In this document: piece by piece, positions 17,210 to 25,699 of the stretch
How the letters are laid out: each line of letters begins with the position of its first letter
Numbering within the stretch: position 1 is the stretch's first letter
NCBI GenBank assembly: GCA_023245215.1
Contig: JAHFKS010000005.1
Location: 1-47,801 of the forward strand
DNA length: 47,801 nucleotides
Source of the DNA: Candidatus Microgenomates bacterium
GTDB taxonomy: Bacteria; Patescibacteriota; Microgenomatia; UBA1406; GWC2-37-13
Direction of reading: 5' to 3'
Notes under the pieces: model-generated
What the model saw: only the letters and a program-made list of their open reading frames with translations
Told to the model about the DNA's origin: nothing
Databases searched by the model: none
Made by a program: the position numbers and the translations under genes

Positions 17210-18463
17210 TTATAGTCTGTTTTCAATCTCAATTAATCTGTTGTATTTGGCCAGTCTTTCGCTCCTTGCCGGGGCGCCGGTCTTCAAAAAGTCGGCGGCA
17301 GCTGCATAGGCCAGGTCGGCGATGAATGAGTCTTCGGTTTCACCGCTACGATGAGAAATAATCACTGCCCAGTTATTTTTTTGGGCAAGCTTAATTGCTT
17401 CAATCGTCTCCCAGATTGTACCAATTTGGTTGGGTTTTATTATTACGGCGTTGGCAGATTTTTTCTCCTGTCCAGTTTTCATCCGTTTTACATTTGTACA
17501 AAAGAGGTCGTCACCGATTACGAGCGACAGTTTCTCATCAGTGACGAGTCTTTTCATAAAATTCTGCCAATTGGGCCAGTCATCTTCCTGAAATACATCT
17601 TCGAATGAGTAAACCTGGTATTTTTCTGCCAATGACAGATAATATTTGATCAAATCTTCACCGCTTATCAGACGATTATCCTTTTTTAGTATATATTTGC
17701 CGTCTTTAAAAAATTCCGAAGCAGCAGCATCAATCCCCAACTTAAAGTCTTTTTCGTTTTCATATCCAGCCTGTACGGCTGACTCAATAATCAACTGGAA
17801 TGCTTCTTGGTTGCTCTTTAGAGCAGGAGAAAATCCGCCTTCGTCTCCGACGAGAATCGAAAGATTTTTTTCCTTGAGGTTTTTTTTAATAGCTTGATAT
17901 ATTTCTGCCCCGACTTTTATAGACTCTGATGCCAGTTGGCGTTGGGGGATGACGATAAATTCCTGGATGTCAAAGTTCCAGTTGGCGTGTTTGCCTCCGT
18001 TGACGACATTAAACATGATTTTCGGAAAAGCTGGTTTAATTTCGGAGAAATAATATTGGTTAATAAACTGCCAAAGTGGTATTTTTTTAGATGCTGCTAA
18101 AGCTTTGATTAGAGCTTGAGAAACTGATAAAATCGCATTGGCGCCGAGGCGGGATTTATTTTCGGTTCCATCCAATTCGATCATTAATTTATCCAATACA
18201 TCGAGTTTAACGAGTTCCAAGTTAATGAGTTTGGGAGCAATAATACTACTGACATTGTTAATTGCGTTTAAGACTCCGTTTCCGCCATATCTTTTCGGGT
18301 CTTTGTCACGCAGTTCGACGGCTTCGTGGGAACCGGTTGATGCGCCTGAAGGAATAGAAGAAAAAGCAACCGTTCCGTCGTCCAAAATGACAAAAGTTCT
18401 CAAGGTCGGATTGCCCCGGGAGTCAAGGATTTCAATTGCTTTAATGGTTTTTATTTTAACCAT
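17210..18463 (-). CDS. eno: Enolase
   Basis: 417-aa enolase, interconverting 2-phosphoglycerate and PEP. It has SGASTGSHEAVELRD near residue 38, VGDEGGFSPAL, the metal ligands in GIDAAASEF and SFEDVFQEDDW, the catalytic Lys in IIKPNQIGT and the SHRSGETED loop. It overlaps the rpe stop by 8 bp. A TAGAAT lies 6 nt before its ATG and could serve as an internal promoter. Confidence 0.97.
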   Translation of the reverse strand: MVKIKTIKAIEILDSRGNPTLRTFVILDDGTVAFSSIPSGASTGSHEAVELRDKDPKRYGGNGVLNAINNVSSIIAPKLINLELVKLDVLDKLMIELDGTENKSRLGANAILSVSQALIKALAASKKIPLWQFINQYYFSEIKPAFPKIMFNVVNGGKHANWNFDIQEFIVIPQRQLASESIKVGAEIYQAIKKNLKEKNLSILVGDEGGFSPALKSNQEAFQLIIESAVQAGYENEKDFKLGIDAAASEFFKDGKYILKKDNRLISGEDLIKYYLSLAEKYQVYSFEDVFQEDDWPNWQNFMKRLVTDEKLSLVIGDDLFCTNVKRMKTGQEKKSANAVIIKPNQIGTIWETIEAIKLAQKNNWAVIISHRSGETEDSFIADLAYAAAADFLKTGAPARSERLAKYNRLIEIENRL

Positions 18464-19118
18464 GGGTATATTCTAACAAATAATCTACGTGCTCTTTTAG
18501 TTTATCAGTTTTTGCCAAAAAACTTCCCGGACAGATAAAATCTGGCCGGTGTTTAAGAGAGCTGATTAAGGGTATAGTTTTGTCATTTACAGCTCCGTCA
18601 AGAAATATTTCCTTCCTATAGTCTAATAACCTTAACTGTTCAATTTTATTGAGTGTTTCTGGCATAAAAGGTTTTCCTTGAGCTCCAGGAATAACTGACA
18701 TTATTTGGACACATGAGATATTATTTAGATTGTATTGTTTAGATAAATCATCGATTTGATCTTGAGGATTGAGAACTAAACCTATAGGAAAAGTGTATTT
18801 AGCGGTCACTACTTCGTATTTAGGAGATAAATCATAGTGGATAAACACGTTTTTTATATTAATTATTTTCTTTAAGGCTTCAAGTTTTGTTAAATATGTT
18901 TCATATTCTTTAACCATGAGATGAAAGTCCAAGGTTAGGCCGTTAAAAGTCACAGGGTCAATAATTTTTATGAAGTCGTCCAGGCCGGCTGTTTTGCTAT
19001 TGACGTAGACACCGTCGGAAAAGTCAATTTGGAGGTATTTATAGTAAGGCGAAAGTTTTTTTATTGTAAGAAGATAGTCTTCTGCTTTGTATTCCAGAAT
19101 CGAAGGACAGATTTGCAT
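18456..19118 (-). CDS. rpe: Ribulose-phosphate 3-epimerase-like protein (divergent)
   Basis: 220-aa TIM-barrel protein resembling Rpe (ribulose 5-phosphate to xylulose 5-phosphate). Landmarks: ICPSILEY at the N-terminus, LQIDFSDGVYV (family HxDxMDGxFVPN), DFHLMV, IMSVIPGAQGKPF (family IMSVNPGFGGQ) and FLDGAVNDKT. Three of the four metal ligands (Asp, His, Asp) align, but the first His is Gln in LQID. It may still be active with altered metal binding, or act on a related sugar phosphate. First gene of the glycolytic operon; a TAAAAT lies 7 nt before the ATG. Confidence 0.8.
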   Translation of the reverse strand: MQICPSILEYKAEDYLLTIKKLSPYYKYLQIDFSDGVYVNSKTAGLDDFIKIIDPVTFNGLTLDFHLMVKEYETYLTKLEALKKIINIKNVFIHYDLSPKYEVVTAKYTFPIGLVLNPQDQIDDLSKQYNLNNISCVQIMSVIPGAQGKPFMPETLNKIEQLRLLDYRKEIFLDGAVNDKTIPLISSLKHRPDFICPGSFLAKTDKLKEHVDYLLEYTHG

Positions 19119-19253
19119 AAATATAATTTTACCACGGAAAACTATCGCAATGGCTATGGAGATAATCTTCCTACAGCAAAGCTCTAAAAAGTATGCATTG
19201 TAGTTTATAATCTATAGACAACCCATGAGTCTAATGGGTCTAATTAGACTCAT
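19119..19253 (+). promoter_or_regulatory. dprA promoter with conserved TTATAATCTATAGACAA element and start-site hairpin
   Basis: TATAAT at 19206-19211 lies within TTATAATCTATAGACAA (19205-19221). The minus-strand promoter of the XRE gene has the same 17-mer with one change. An upstream TATGCATTGTAGTT is also similar between the two. No consensus -35 is present. The predicted leader (about 36 nt) contains a perfect 11-bp inverted repeat ATGAGTCTAAT / ATTAGACTCAT (19225-19235 and 19243-19253, 7-nt loop) that ends at the base before the ATG. Confidence 0.6.
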
Positions 19254-20339
19254 ATGAATGATCTGCTGTATTATATTGCGTTTTCACACTGTATTGGCAT
19301 CGGGCCGATGAAGTTTTCTTTGTTAAAAAAGCGCTTTAGAACAGCTAAAAAAGCCTACTTAGCGAGTAGAAGGGAGTTAATTGAAGTGATTGGAGTTTCT
19401 CTAACAGAAAAATTTCTGGATTTTAGGAATAGATTTGATCCAGTGAAAAAATTGGAAGAATTAAAAAGAAAAGAAATAACTGTTTTGACAATTGATAGCA
19501 AAGATTACCCAGAGTCCGTAAGAAATATTTCCGATCCGCCGATTTGCATTTATTTGAAAGGCTTCACATTAAAGGTGTTTGCGCCTTTTTTGACATTTGC
19601 CATCGTTGGCACTCGTCAACCGACTCCGTATGGCGTCCAGGTGGCGCGGAAATTTGCCTATGAACTGGCCAGTGCGGGGTTTATTATCGTTTCCGGAATG
19701 GCTTATGGCATTGATACGATAGCTTATCAGGCCTGCCTCGAGGCGAATGGTAAAACCATTGCTGTTTTGGGCTGCGGAGTTGACGTTGTCTATCCGTCCA
19801 GTAACCGTTTGCTGTATGAAAGGATTATAAAAAACGGAGCGGTGATTTCCGAATTTCCTCCCGGGCAGTTTGTTTTGAAAGGGTTGTTTGTCGCCAGGAA
19901 CCGGATTATTTCTGCGTTTTCCCAGGGAGTGATGATTGTCGAGGGGACAAAAGACTCAGGTTCTTTAATAACAGCCCGCTATGCCGCCGAACAGGGAAAA
20001 GAGGTCTTTGCACCGCCCAATCCTATTACTTCAATAATGTCGGCCGCCCCGAATATTTTGCTCAAAGAAGGCGCTAAACTCGTGACGAAAGTAGAAGATA
20101 TTTATGAAGAATTTAATTTGAGGATTACTCCAAAGAAAAAAGAAGACATTGTCAAAAAATTAAATAATGAAGAAAAAAAGATTTTTATCTTATTGAATAA
20201 AAAGCCGTTATTAGTTGATGGTTTAGTTGCGGCATTAAAAAAACCTATTGGTTTGGTGTTGAATATAGTTTCTCTTATGGAAATAGACGGAATAATCGAA
20301 AAAAATAATGATAATAAATACCAAATCAAACTTCATTGA
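19254..20339 (+). CDS. dprA: DNA-processing protein DprA
   Basis: 361-aa DprA, which loads RecA on incoming single-stranded DNA during natural transformation. A short SAM/HhH-like N-terminal domain (IGIGPMKFSLLKKRF) precedes the Rossmann-like core: FAIVGTRQPTPYGV near residue 115, IIVSGMAYGIDTIAYQACL, TIAVLGCGVDVVYP, LFVARNRIISAFS and SGSLITARYAAEQGKEVFA. A C-terminal winged helix (about 300-358) completes it. Its end overlaps the convergent rnhA by 14 bp. Its promoter resembles that of the XRE/SecA-like operon. Confidence 0.96.
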   Translation: MNDLLYYIAFSHCIGIGPMKFSLLKKRFRTAKKAYLASRRELIEVIGVSLTEKFLDFRNRFDPVKKLEELKRKEITVLTIDSKDYPESVRNISDPPICIYLKGFTLKVFAPFLTFAIVGTRQPTPYGVQVARKFAYELASAGFIIVSGMAYGIDTIAYQACLEANGKTIAVLGCGVDVVYPSSNRLLYERIIKNGAVISEFPPGQFVLKGLFVARNRIISAFSQGVMIVEGTKDSGSLITARYAAEQGKEVFAPPNPITSIMSAAPNILLKEGAKLVTKVEDIYEEFNLRITPKKKEDIVKKLNNEEKKIFILLNKKPLLVDGLVAALKKPIGLVLNIVSLMEIDGIIEKNNDNKYQIKLH

Positions 20340-20736
20340 CTAGGCGGTCGGCTTCGGCGTTCTGTTCGCGGGGGACAAGATGGTAGGTGATTGGCAGTTT
20401 GATTTCCTGTTCCAATACTCTAATCTTCAATATATATTCTTTAATCTTGCCGTTTTTCACCTTGAACATCCCCTTGACTTGATTAACCATCAATCTCGAA
20501 TCGCTATAAAATTCCAGTTTTGAGACTTGAGCTGTAGATTTGAGATTTAGGATTTGAATTTTGACATTTTCAAGCGCTTTTATCAGAGCCGTATATTCGG
20601 CATCATTATTGGTGGCGGTGCCAATGCTTTCTTTGTGCTCAAATACTAGCTTTTTGTCTAAATAGAATACCATTCCAATTGATGCCGGACCAGGATTGCC
20701 TTTTGACCCGCCGTCTGTAAAGATCTTTAAGATCAT
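20326..20736 (-). CDS. rnhA: Ribonuclease HI-family protein
   Basis: 136-aa RNase H fold protein that would cut RNA in RNA-DNA hybrids. The carboxylates are visible: TDGGSKGNPG (Asp8), NNDAEYTAL (Glu near 47), FYSDSRLMV (Asp near 78) and NAEADRL near the end. The helix before the third motif carries an unusual insert (VKIQILNLKSTAQVSKL) encoded by an AAATCCTAAATCTCAAATCT-type low-complexity stretch. It starts 1 nt after the upstream pilus-type gene, so it is the last gene of that unit. Confidence 0.9.
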   Translation of the reverse strand: MILKIFTDGGSKGNPGPASIGMVFYLDKKLVFEHKESIGTATNNDAEYTALIKALENVKIQILNLKSTAQVSKLEFYSDSRLMVNQVKGMFKVKNGKIKEYILKIRVLEQEIKLPITYHLVPREQNAEADRLVNEV

Positions 20737-20737
20737 A

Positions 20738-21508
20738 TCAATAAGTTGTTACGAAGAATTCGGCGGGAATTTGCGGATAAGACTGGAAAAGGGTGACTTT
20801 TTTGGAAACTCCGCTATCAGTTTTCACATCAGAGAAAGCCGTCCTTCCCTGGATAGGGAAGTTGGAAGCGCGGGTAAAGATGAGTTTTGTCGGATTGTAC
20901 ATAACTCTGGCATAGAGTAGCTTGCTGTCGGTGCTTATGTCAGCTGCCGGGACCGTATAAGAATAGTCATAAGTGCTGTCGGCCGAGCAGACGCCGGCAC
21001 TTGCCGCTGCATTACTGATTCTGCTTCCCGGGTCGACGACATATTTTTTCACGCTGTTGTCTTTGACTAAGGTCAGTTCAAGAGCCGGGTTGGTGGTAGC
21101 CGCTTTAAAACAGACAGTGACATCCTGGCCCGTTGAGGTTCCAGTAAAAGCTTTGGTGTCGGGGTCATAGTCGGCCATGTAAAAAGTATAGGCGGCGTCT
21201 TTGGCAACAGCTGGTGTGGTGAAAGTATTAGTAATGAGATTTTCAACCGTAGCCGTACCGGTGATTCCGGTGAAAGAACTAAGTTGGCCTTCACCGATAG
21301 TGACATTCTGGTTGGTCTGCAAGGCAGATTCAAGGGCGGCCTCGGCAGCAGCCAAAGCTTTCTGAGATTCCTGCTCTAATTTGGTGGTTTTTGATTCGTT
21401 GGTTGACTTAAAAGTAATGGCCAAGACGACAGTCAGTATCGTCGCGAGAACCATAACTGTTATCAATAATATTTGTCCTTTTTTTGTTTTCATAAGAAAT
21501 TTTATCAC
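20738..21508 (-). CDS. Type IV pilus-type exported protein (PilX-like N-terminus)
   Basis: 256-aa protein with a prepilin-like start: a short basic segment KTKKGQ, a single hydrophobic helix (about residues 13-33) and then a long amphipathic helix TKLEQESQKALAAAEAALESAL. This is the pattern of PilX/minor-pilin-type subunits. The +5 Glu of classical pilins is absent. The remainder is a beta-rich, Ser/Thr-rich domain without recognisable motifs. It overlaps the upstream secreted gene by 4 bp; codon 6 is an alternative start. Likely surface assembly or DNA-uptake role, by context with dprA. Confidence 0.6.
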   Translation of the reverse strand: MIKFLMKTKKGQILLITVMVLATILTVVLAITFKSTNESKTTKLEQESQKALAAAEAALESALQTNQNVTIGEGQLSSFTGITGTATVENLITNTFTTPAVAKDAAYTFYMADYDPDTKAFTGTSTGQDVTVCFKAATTNPALELTLVKDNSVKKYVVDPGSRISNAAASAGVCSADSTYDYSYTVPAADISTDSKLLYARVMYNPTKLIFTRASNFPIQGRTAFSDVKTDSGVSKKVTLFQSYPQIPAEFFVTTY

Positions 21509-22809
21509 TGCTGCTGCTGCCAGTCATAGTTGGCAACTGATAAATATGGCAAAAGATCAAGATATATATTCGGCTTAAAGACGGTAAATAATGATGGCCT
21601 ATTCAAATTCGCCCATTTTCTTCCGTTAGTTGTCGTGTTATTAACAAGCAAATTTCCGTCAATCTTCAATCCTTGATCAGCAGTTGTCCCAGTGTCAGTT
21701 GCTATAGAAATAAAAATTCCTTTAGCTTCAGTTACCGTGGAAGCAAAATTAATAGTAGGAGATAGTATTGCCAGCGATTTTGCCGGTAGAAAGGTTCCGG
21801 TGACATTAATATTAACAGGCGTTTCACTAACAAGAACTACATTGTATTGATCAAGAGTTGGAGGAACTGATGTAATGTCCAAGGCTTTATTACTTTCATA
21901 TAAATAGATTCCGTTACCATTAATTTGGTTTAGATCACTGATAGATTTATTTTCTTTTCTCCCTTTAACATAGTCTAGATATCCCTTAGGATCCATCGAT
22001 GGAGGAATCGAGTCATATGATCCATCCTTCCAGTCGGAAGTATTGGCTTTAGCAGACGAATTAAGACCAGTTATAGCAAGGCTGGATGAAGAGACAACTC
22101 CGCCGTTGCCAACTATAAAATAAGATTGAGTTGTGTCGTCGCTGTCATAGGCAACCGGGCTGGCCGGGATCAAACTTTCCAATCTCTCACCAGATATAAA
22201 GGATGAATCTTTTATTTTACTCCAAGGCCCAGGTACCGGAACAGGGGTCGGCGTCGGAGTAGGAGTAGCTGTCACCCAGGTGATAGTCGGTGTTCCGCCA
22301 CCGCCTCCACCACCGCCACCGCCTCCACCATAAGTTGTAATAGGTACAAAAAACTTTCCTGCGATATCTAAACCGGGACCTCCCGTACCTGTATAACCTG
22401 AGGAGTATCCAACTTTATTAAATTGATTACCTGGGGTATTTAAGGCTCCTTTATAAAAACAACCATTATTCACACAAGCTACAAGAGGTAAACTTGGATT
22501 ACCATTTGCATCAATCGAATAAGCCATTCCAGAGATATAGCCAGTTTGACCTGGTTTAAGACTATCGCTAACACCGTATGAAGCATCGTAAAAATTTGTT
22601 CCACTAACTTTATTATAGAATTTTCCTGCAATAGGATTACCATTGCTGTCTTTTGATTGTGCTATATCACCTGGAGGAACATACGAATTCCTGGAACAAC
22701 CTTTTCTACAGCCATAGGCTGGGTTCCATTTTTCGCCATATTTAGCATCGACGGTAAGAATAGATGCGAAAATAAGAAAGAAAAATAATCCGAGAAGAAT
22801 TTTCTTCAT
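21505..22809 (-). CDS. Secreted repeat-linker protein, pilus-cluster associated
   Basis: 434-aa exported protein with a signal peptide (residues 1-22). A Cys-containing Gly/Tyr-rich N-terminal region (YGCRKGCSRNSYVPPGD) is followed by a run of 11 Gly and a TPTPTPTPVPVPGP linker near residues 160-190. A larger C-terminal domain ends in YDWQQQQ. I do not recognise the domain. Translational overlap with the pilin-like gene and a shared consensus promoter argue that the two act together on the cell surface. Confidence 0.6.
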   Translation of the reverse strand: MKKILLGLFFFLIFASILTVDAKYGEKWNPAYGCRKGCSRNSYVPPGDIAQSKDSNGNPIAGKFYNKVSGTNFYDASYGVSDSLKPGQTGYISGMAYSIDANGNPSLPLVACVNNGCFYKGALNTPGNQFNKVGYSSGYTGTGGPGLDIAGKFFVPITTYGGGGGGGGGGGGTPTITWVTATPTPTPTPVPVPGPWSKIKDSSFISGERLESLIPASPVAYDSDDTTQSYFIVGNGGVVSSSSLAITGLNSSAKANTSDWKDGSYDSIPPSMDPKGYLDYVKGRKENKSISDLNQINGNGIYLYESNKALDITSVPPTLDQYNVVLVSETPVNINVTGTFLPAKSLAILSPTINFASTVTEAKGIFISIATDTGTTADQGLKIDGNLLVNNTTTNGRKWANLNRPSLFTVFKPNIYLDLLPYLSVANYDWQQQQ

Positions 22810-22846
22810 TAATACTAATATAATACTACTTGCTTTCCAGTGTCAA
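22810..22846 (-). promoter_or_regulatory. Consensus promoter for the pilus-type operon (TTGACA-N18-TATATT)
   Basis: Minus strand: TTGACA at 22846-22841, 18-bp spacer, TATATT at 22822-22817, then 7 nt to the ATG at 22809. This predicts a leaderless transcript covering two exported proteins and rnhA. Confidence 0.75.
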
Positions 22847-22896
22847 GGGATAATAAGAAAAAGTTTAAATCAATTTAAGAATCATTTAAAAAGGTA

Positions 22897-23743
22897 AGAG
22901 ATCTTACCAAACGAGTACCCAAACTTTGCCGAAGTCTGCCGGGTTAAAAGTACCATTTTTGATTGCCTGAATCATTTCGTTTCTTTTTGCCTGCATCGGT
23001 TCAGCCATAAATTTATTAAAGTCGACAAAATTTGCAAACGGCCAGTTAAAATCCGGGTTACTGCCTTCTTGTCTGCCAAGGTTAAATTTTGGAATATATA
23101 ATCCTACACGAGTTGAGCCATCAATTTTTGAAAGTTGTATTTGTGATTCGTTAGAAATTCCGCTCGTATCATTTCTATCAATATCAAAAGCAGAAAACAC
23201 AGGTGTAACATGGAGAATGCCTTGAGTATCATAGTAGTAGAGTCTGTTTGATGTTAAAAATCTTGAGGCGTTTCCGCTTGAATCAACTACTTTAAACTGT
23301 TCATTTGATCTTCGTACAGGTGAATTATCACTATTATTACCCGATTTAATAAAATCCGTATGATTACCACCGACGTTTTCCCAATCTGCAAAGATAAAAC
23401 CATTAAATTGAGAGATATTAGTTATGGTTAACTGCCATTGTTCAGGTTTTATAGGCTGAACTCCAGGAGGTAAGATCACATTACCATTGGCATCGTAGAC
23501 GCCAAGTTCAGGATGAGCTTTCCAAAAAGCATCAACCGTATTTGCAAGTTTACCAGAGCTTACATCATGATTTTGTTCTTCATTAATACTAGGCATAACA
23601 TCAACAACGTAGGGATTAAATTCAGTTATCATTGGTTTATCGAGCTGCAAAACCGGAGCGGATTCGGTTGCCGTTGACGGAATAGCTGTTGGTTCAACAG
23701 TAGGAGGAGGAGCTGTTTCCGTGATAGAAATCACCGGTGGAGT
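22897..23743 (-). repeat. 847-bp direct repeat, copy 1
   Basis: Matches 23988-24834 at a constant offset of 1091 bp from end to end. All lines spot-checked were identical and the encoded proteins are identical. Sequence diverges immediately outside both ends. It encodes the C-terminal domain shared by the two signal-bearing proteins. Confidence 0.93.
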
Positions 23744-23911
23744 GTTAACGGGTCCACAACCTTCAAGAGCCATGGCGAGAACAGCGAGAGTGCCGCCGAC
23801 TTGAAAAACTTCCTTTTTTGTCAAGAGAGGACGAACAATTATATTAGGTAATTGTGGTACCGCTCCTTTATATTTTGCTCCAACAGACTTTACTACAGAA
23901 GTTTCTGGCAT
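22904..23911 (-). CDS. Predicted lipoprotein/Tat-like secreted protein, short paralog
   Basis: 335-aa protein. A hydrophilic N-terminal 30 residues precedes LTKKEVFQVGGTLAVLAMALEGC, which looks like a Tat-lipoprotein signal with Lys-Lys instead of Arg-Arg and a Cys (near residue 52) at the lipobox. A Pro/Thr linker (TAPPPTVEPTAIP) leads to a domain of about 250 residues ending KVWVLVW, identical to that of the next paralog. Compared with that paralog it lacks about 225 residues between the Cys and the linker. Function unknown; I do not recognise the domain. A weak TTGATA-N18-TATTAA promoter lies just upstream. Confidence 0.75.
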   Translation of the reverse strand: MPETSVVKSVGAKYKGAVPQLPNIIVRPLLTKKEVFQVGGTLAVLAMALEGCGPVNTPPVISITETAPPPTVEPTAIPSTATESAPVLQLDKPMITEFNPYVVDVMPSINEEQNHDVSSGKLANTVDAFWKAHPELGVYDANGNVILPPGVQPIKPEQWQLTITNISQFNGFIFADWENVGGNHTDFIKSGNNSDNSPVRRSNEQFKVVDSSGNASRFLTSNRLYYYDTQGILHVTPVFSAFDIDRNDTSGISNESQIQLSKIDGSTRVGLYIPKFNLGRQEGSNPDFNWPFANFVDFNKFMAEPMQAKRNEMIQAIKNGTFNPADFGKVWVLVW

Positions 23912-23987
23912 ATCTTTAATACAAATTAAGCTTATAGTATATCAAGAAGAGAGAATTAAAGCAATTTGAGAGACTTTTAGGAAGCTG

Positions 23988-24834
23988 AGAGATCTTACCA
24001 AACGAGTACCCAAACTTTGCCGAAGTCTGCCGGGTTAAAAGTACCATTTTTGATTGCCTGAATCATTTCGTTTCTTTTTGCCTGCATCGGTTCAGCCATA
24101 AATTTATTAAAGTCGACAAAATTTGCAAACGGCCAGTTAAAATCCGGGTTACTGCCTTCTTGTCTGCCAAGGTTAAATTTTGGAATATATAATCCTACAC
24201 GAGTTGAGCCATCAATTTTTGAAAGTTGTATTTGTGATTCGTTAGAAATTCCGCTCGTATCATTTCTATCAATATCAAAAGCAGAAAACACAGGTGTAAC
24301 ATGGAGAATGCCTTGAGTATCATAGTAGTAGAGTCTGTTTGATGTTAAAAATCTTGAGGCGTTTCCGCTTGAATCAACTACTTTAAACTGTTCATTTGAT
24401 CTTCGTACAGGTGAATTATCACTATTATTACCCGATTTAATAAAATCCGTATGATTACCACCGACGTTTTCCCAATCTGCAAAGATAAAACCATTAAATT
24501 GAGAGATATTAGTTATGGTTAACTGCCATTGTTCAGGTTTTATAGGCTGAACTCCAGGAGGTAAGATCACATTACCATTGGCATCGTAGACGCCAAGTTC
24601 AGGATGAGCTTTCCAAAAAGCATCAACCGTATTTGCAAGTTTACCAGAGCTTACATCATGATTTTGTTCTTCATTAATACTAGGCATAACATCAACAACG
24701 TAGGGATTAAATTCAGTTATCATTGGTTTATCGAGCTGCAAAACCGGAGCGGATTCGGTTGCCGTTGACGGAATAGCTGTTGGTTCAACAGTAGGAGGAG
24801 GAGCTGTTTCCGTGATAGAAATCACCGGTGGAGT
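23988..24834 (-). repeat. 847-bp direct repeat, copy 2
   Basis: Second copy of the repeat at 22897-23743. It covers the last 280 codons of the long paralog plus about 7 bp beyond its stop. A separate near-identical block of roughly 70 bp also links the two genes over the signal region (about 23756-23823 and 25513-25580). Confidence 0.93.
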
Positions 24835-25662
24835 ACCTGTAGGAAGGCCTTGGGCGTGGGCGACATTCGCGTCTAAACTCAAGACTTTCCCGACCAAATC
24901 AACTAAAGTACTTTTTCCATCGCCATTAGATTTCTTTAGCCAAGAGATAGCATTTGGAGAAGTTTGGAAAGGATTACCGATAATAAATCTGCCAACGTTT
25001 TTCTGAGCCAGCTGTTCTTGGACCAATTTTTCTAAAGCCGGCTGTTTTACTAGACTGACATCTTGTACTTCAATCTTCCCATAGTTTAAGAACATGAATG
25101 TCAATTCCGAATTACCCTTGTTGTCGCCGACAATAGAATAAGTAGATATGACTGTTCCATCATCATAAACCAGGATTTTTGACTTGACTTCACCAACTAC
25201 ATTAATCGAACCATCAGGAGCAACTTCATAAGAAATTTTTTCCTTATCTAAAGTTTTTTTTAATTCGGGTGAAGCCTTAAATGAACTATAAGTTTTTCCG
25301 TTTTCCGTCCCGAAAAGGTCAAAAGATATCTTTTTTGCATTATTTTGGTTTGAATCTACTTCAAAGGAACCGTCGCTGGATTGGTTAGCTTCAAGTGTAT
25401 AACCGTTGACGATTTTACTTCCAGAGCGGGTTTCTACGGCTGATTTTAAATCAGGATTAATCTTAGAAAGATCAATTGGTTTAGCCTCCATTGGTGCGGC
25501 TGAAGCAGGCGCGCAACCTTCAAGAGCCATGGCGAGAACAGCGAGAGTGCCGCCGACTTGAAAAACTTCCTTTTTTGTCATTAGGGGGCGCGCCGCAGCA
25601 TTTGGAAGATGGGGAACGGCTCCTTTAAATCTTGCAAGAGTCTTTCTGACAATTTCTGTCAT
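23995..25662 (-). CDS. Predicted lipoprotein/Tat-like secreted protein, long paralog
   Basis: 555-aa protein with the same twin-lysine signal (MTKKEVFQVGGTLAVLAMALEGC in the track; Cys50). It has a unique middle region (about residues 51-278, beta-rich, with KSKILVYDDGTVISTYSIVG) followed by the Pro/Thr linker and the C-terminal domain identical to the short paralog. No domain recognised. A perfect sigma70-type promoter sits directly before it, so it is probably strongly expressed and independent of the SecA-like gene upstream. The exported nature is inferred from the signal-like segment. Confidence 0.77.
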   Translation of the reverse strand: MTEIVRKTLARFKGAVPHLPNAAARPLMTKKEVFQVGGTLAVLAMALEGCAPASAAPMEAKPIDLSKINPDLKSAVETRSGSKIVNGYTLEANQSSDGSFEVDSNQNNAKKISFDLFGTENGKTYSSFKASPELKKTLDKEKISYEVAPDGSINVVGEVKSKILVYDDGTVISTYSIVGDNKGNSELTFMFLNYGKIEVQDVSLVKQPALEKLVQEQLAQKNVGRFIIGNPFQTSPNAISWLKKSNGDGKSTLVDLVGKVLSLDANVAHAQGLPTGTPPVISITETAPPPTVEPTAIPSTATESAPVLQLDKPMITEFNPYVVDVMPSINEEQNHDVSSGKLANTVDAFWKAHPELGVYDANGNVILPPGVQPIKPEQWQLTITNISQFNGFIFADWENVGGNHTDFIKSGNNSDNSPVRRSNEQFKVVDSSGNASRFLTSNRLYYYDTQGILHVTPVFSAFDIDRNDTSGISNESQIQLSKIDGSTRVGLYIPKFNLGRQEGSNPDFNWPFANFVDFNKFMAEPMQAKRNEMIQAIKNGTFNPADFGKVWVLVW

Positions 25663-25699
25663 ATCGATATATTATACGCCTATATCCTTAATTTGTCAA
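25663..25699 (-). promoter_or_regulatory. Perfect consensus promoter (TTGACA-N17-TATAAT), leaderless
   Basis: Minus strand: TTGACA at 25699-25694, exactly 17 bp, TATAAT at 25676-25671, then 8 nt to the ATG at 25662. Predicted leader is 0-2 nt. The -35 overlaps the last codons of the SecA-like gene. Confidence 0.85.
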
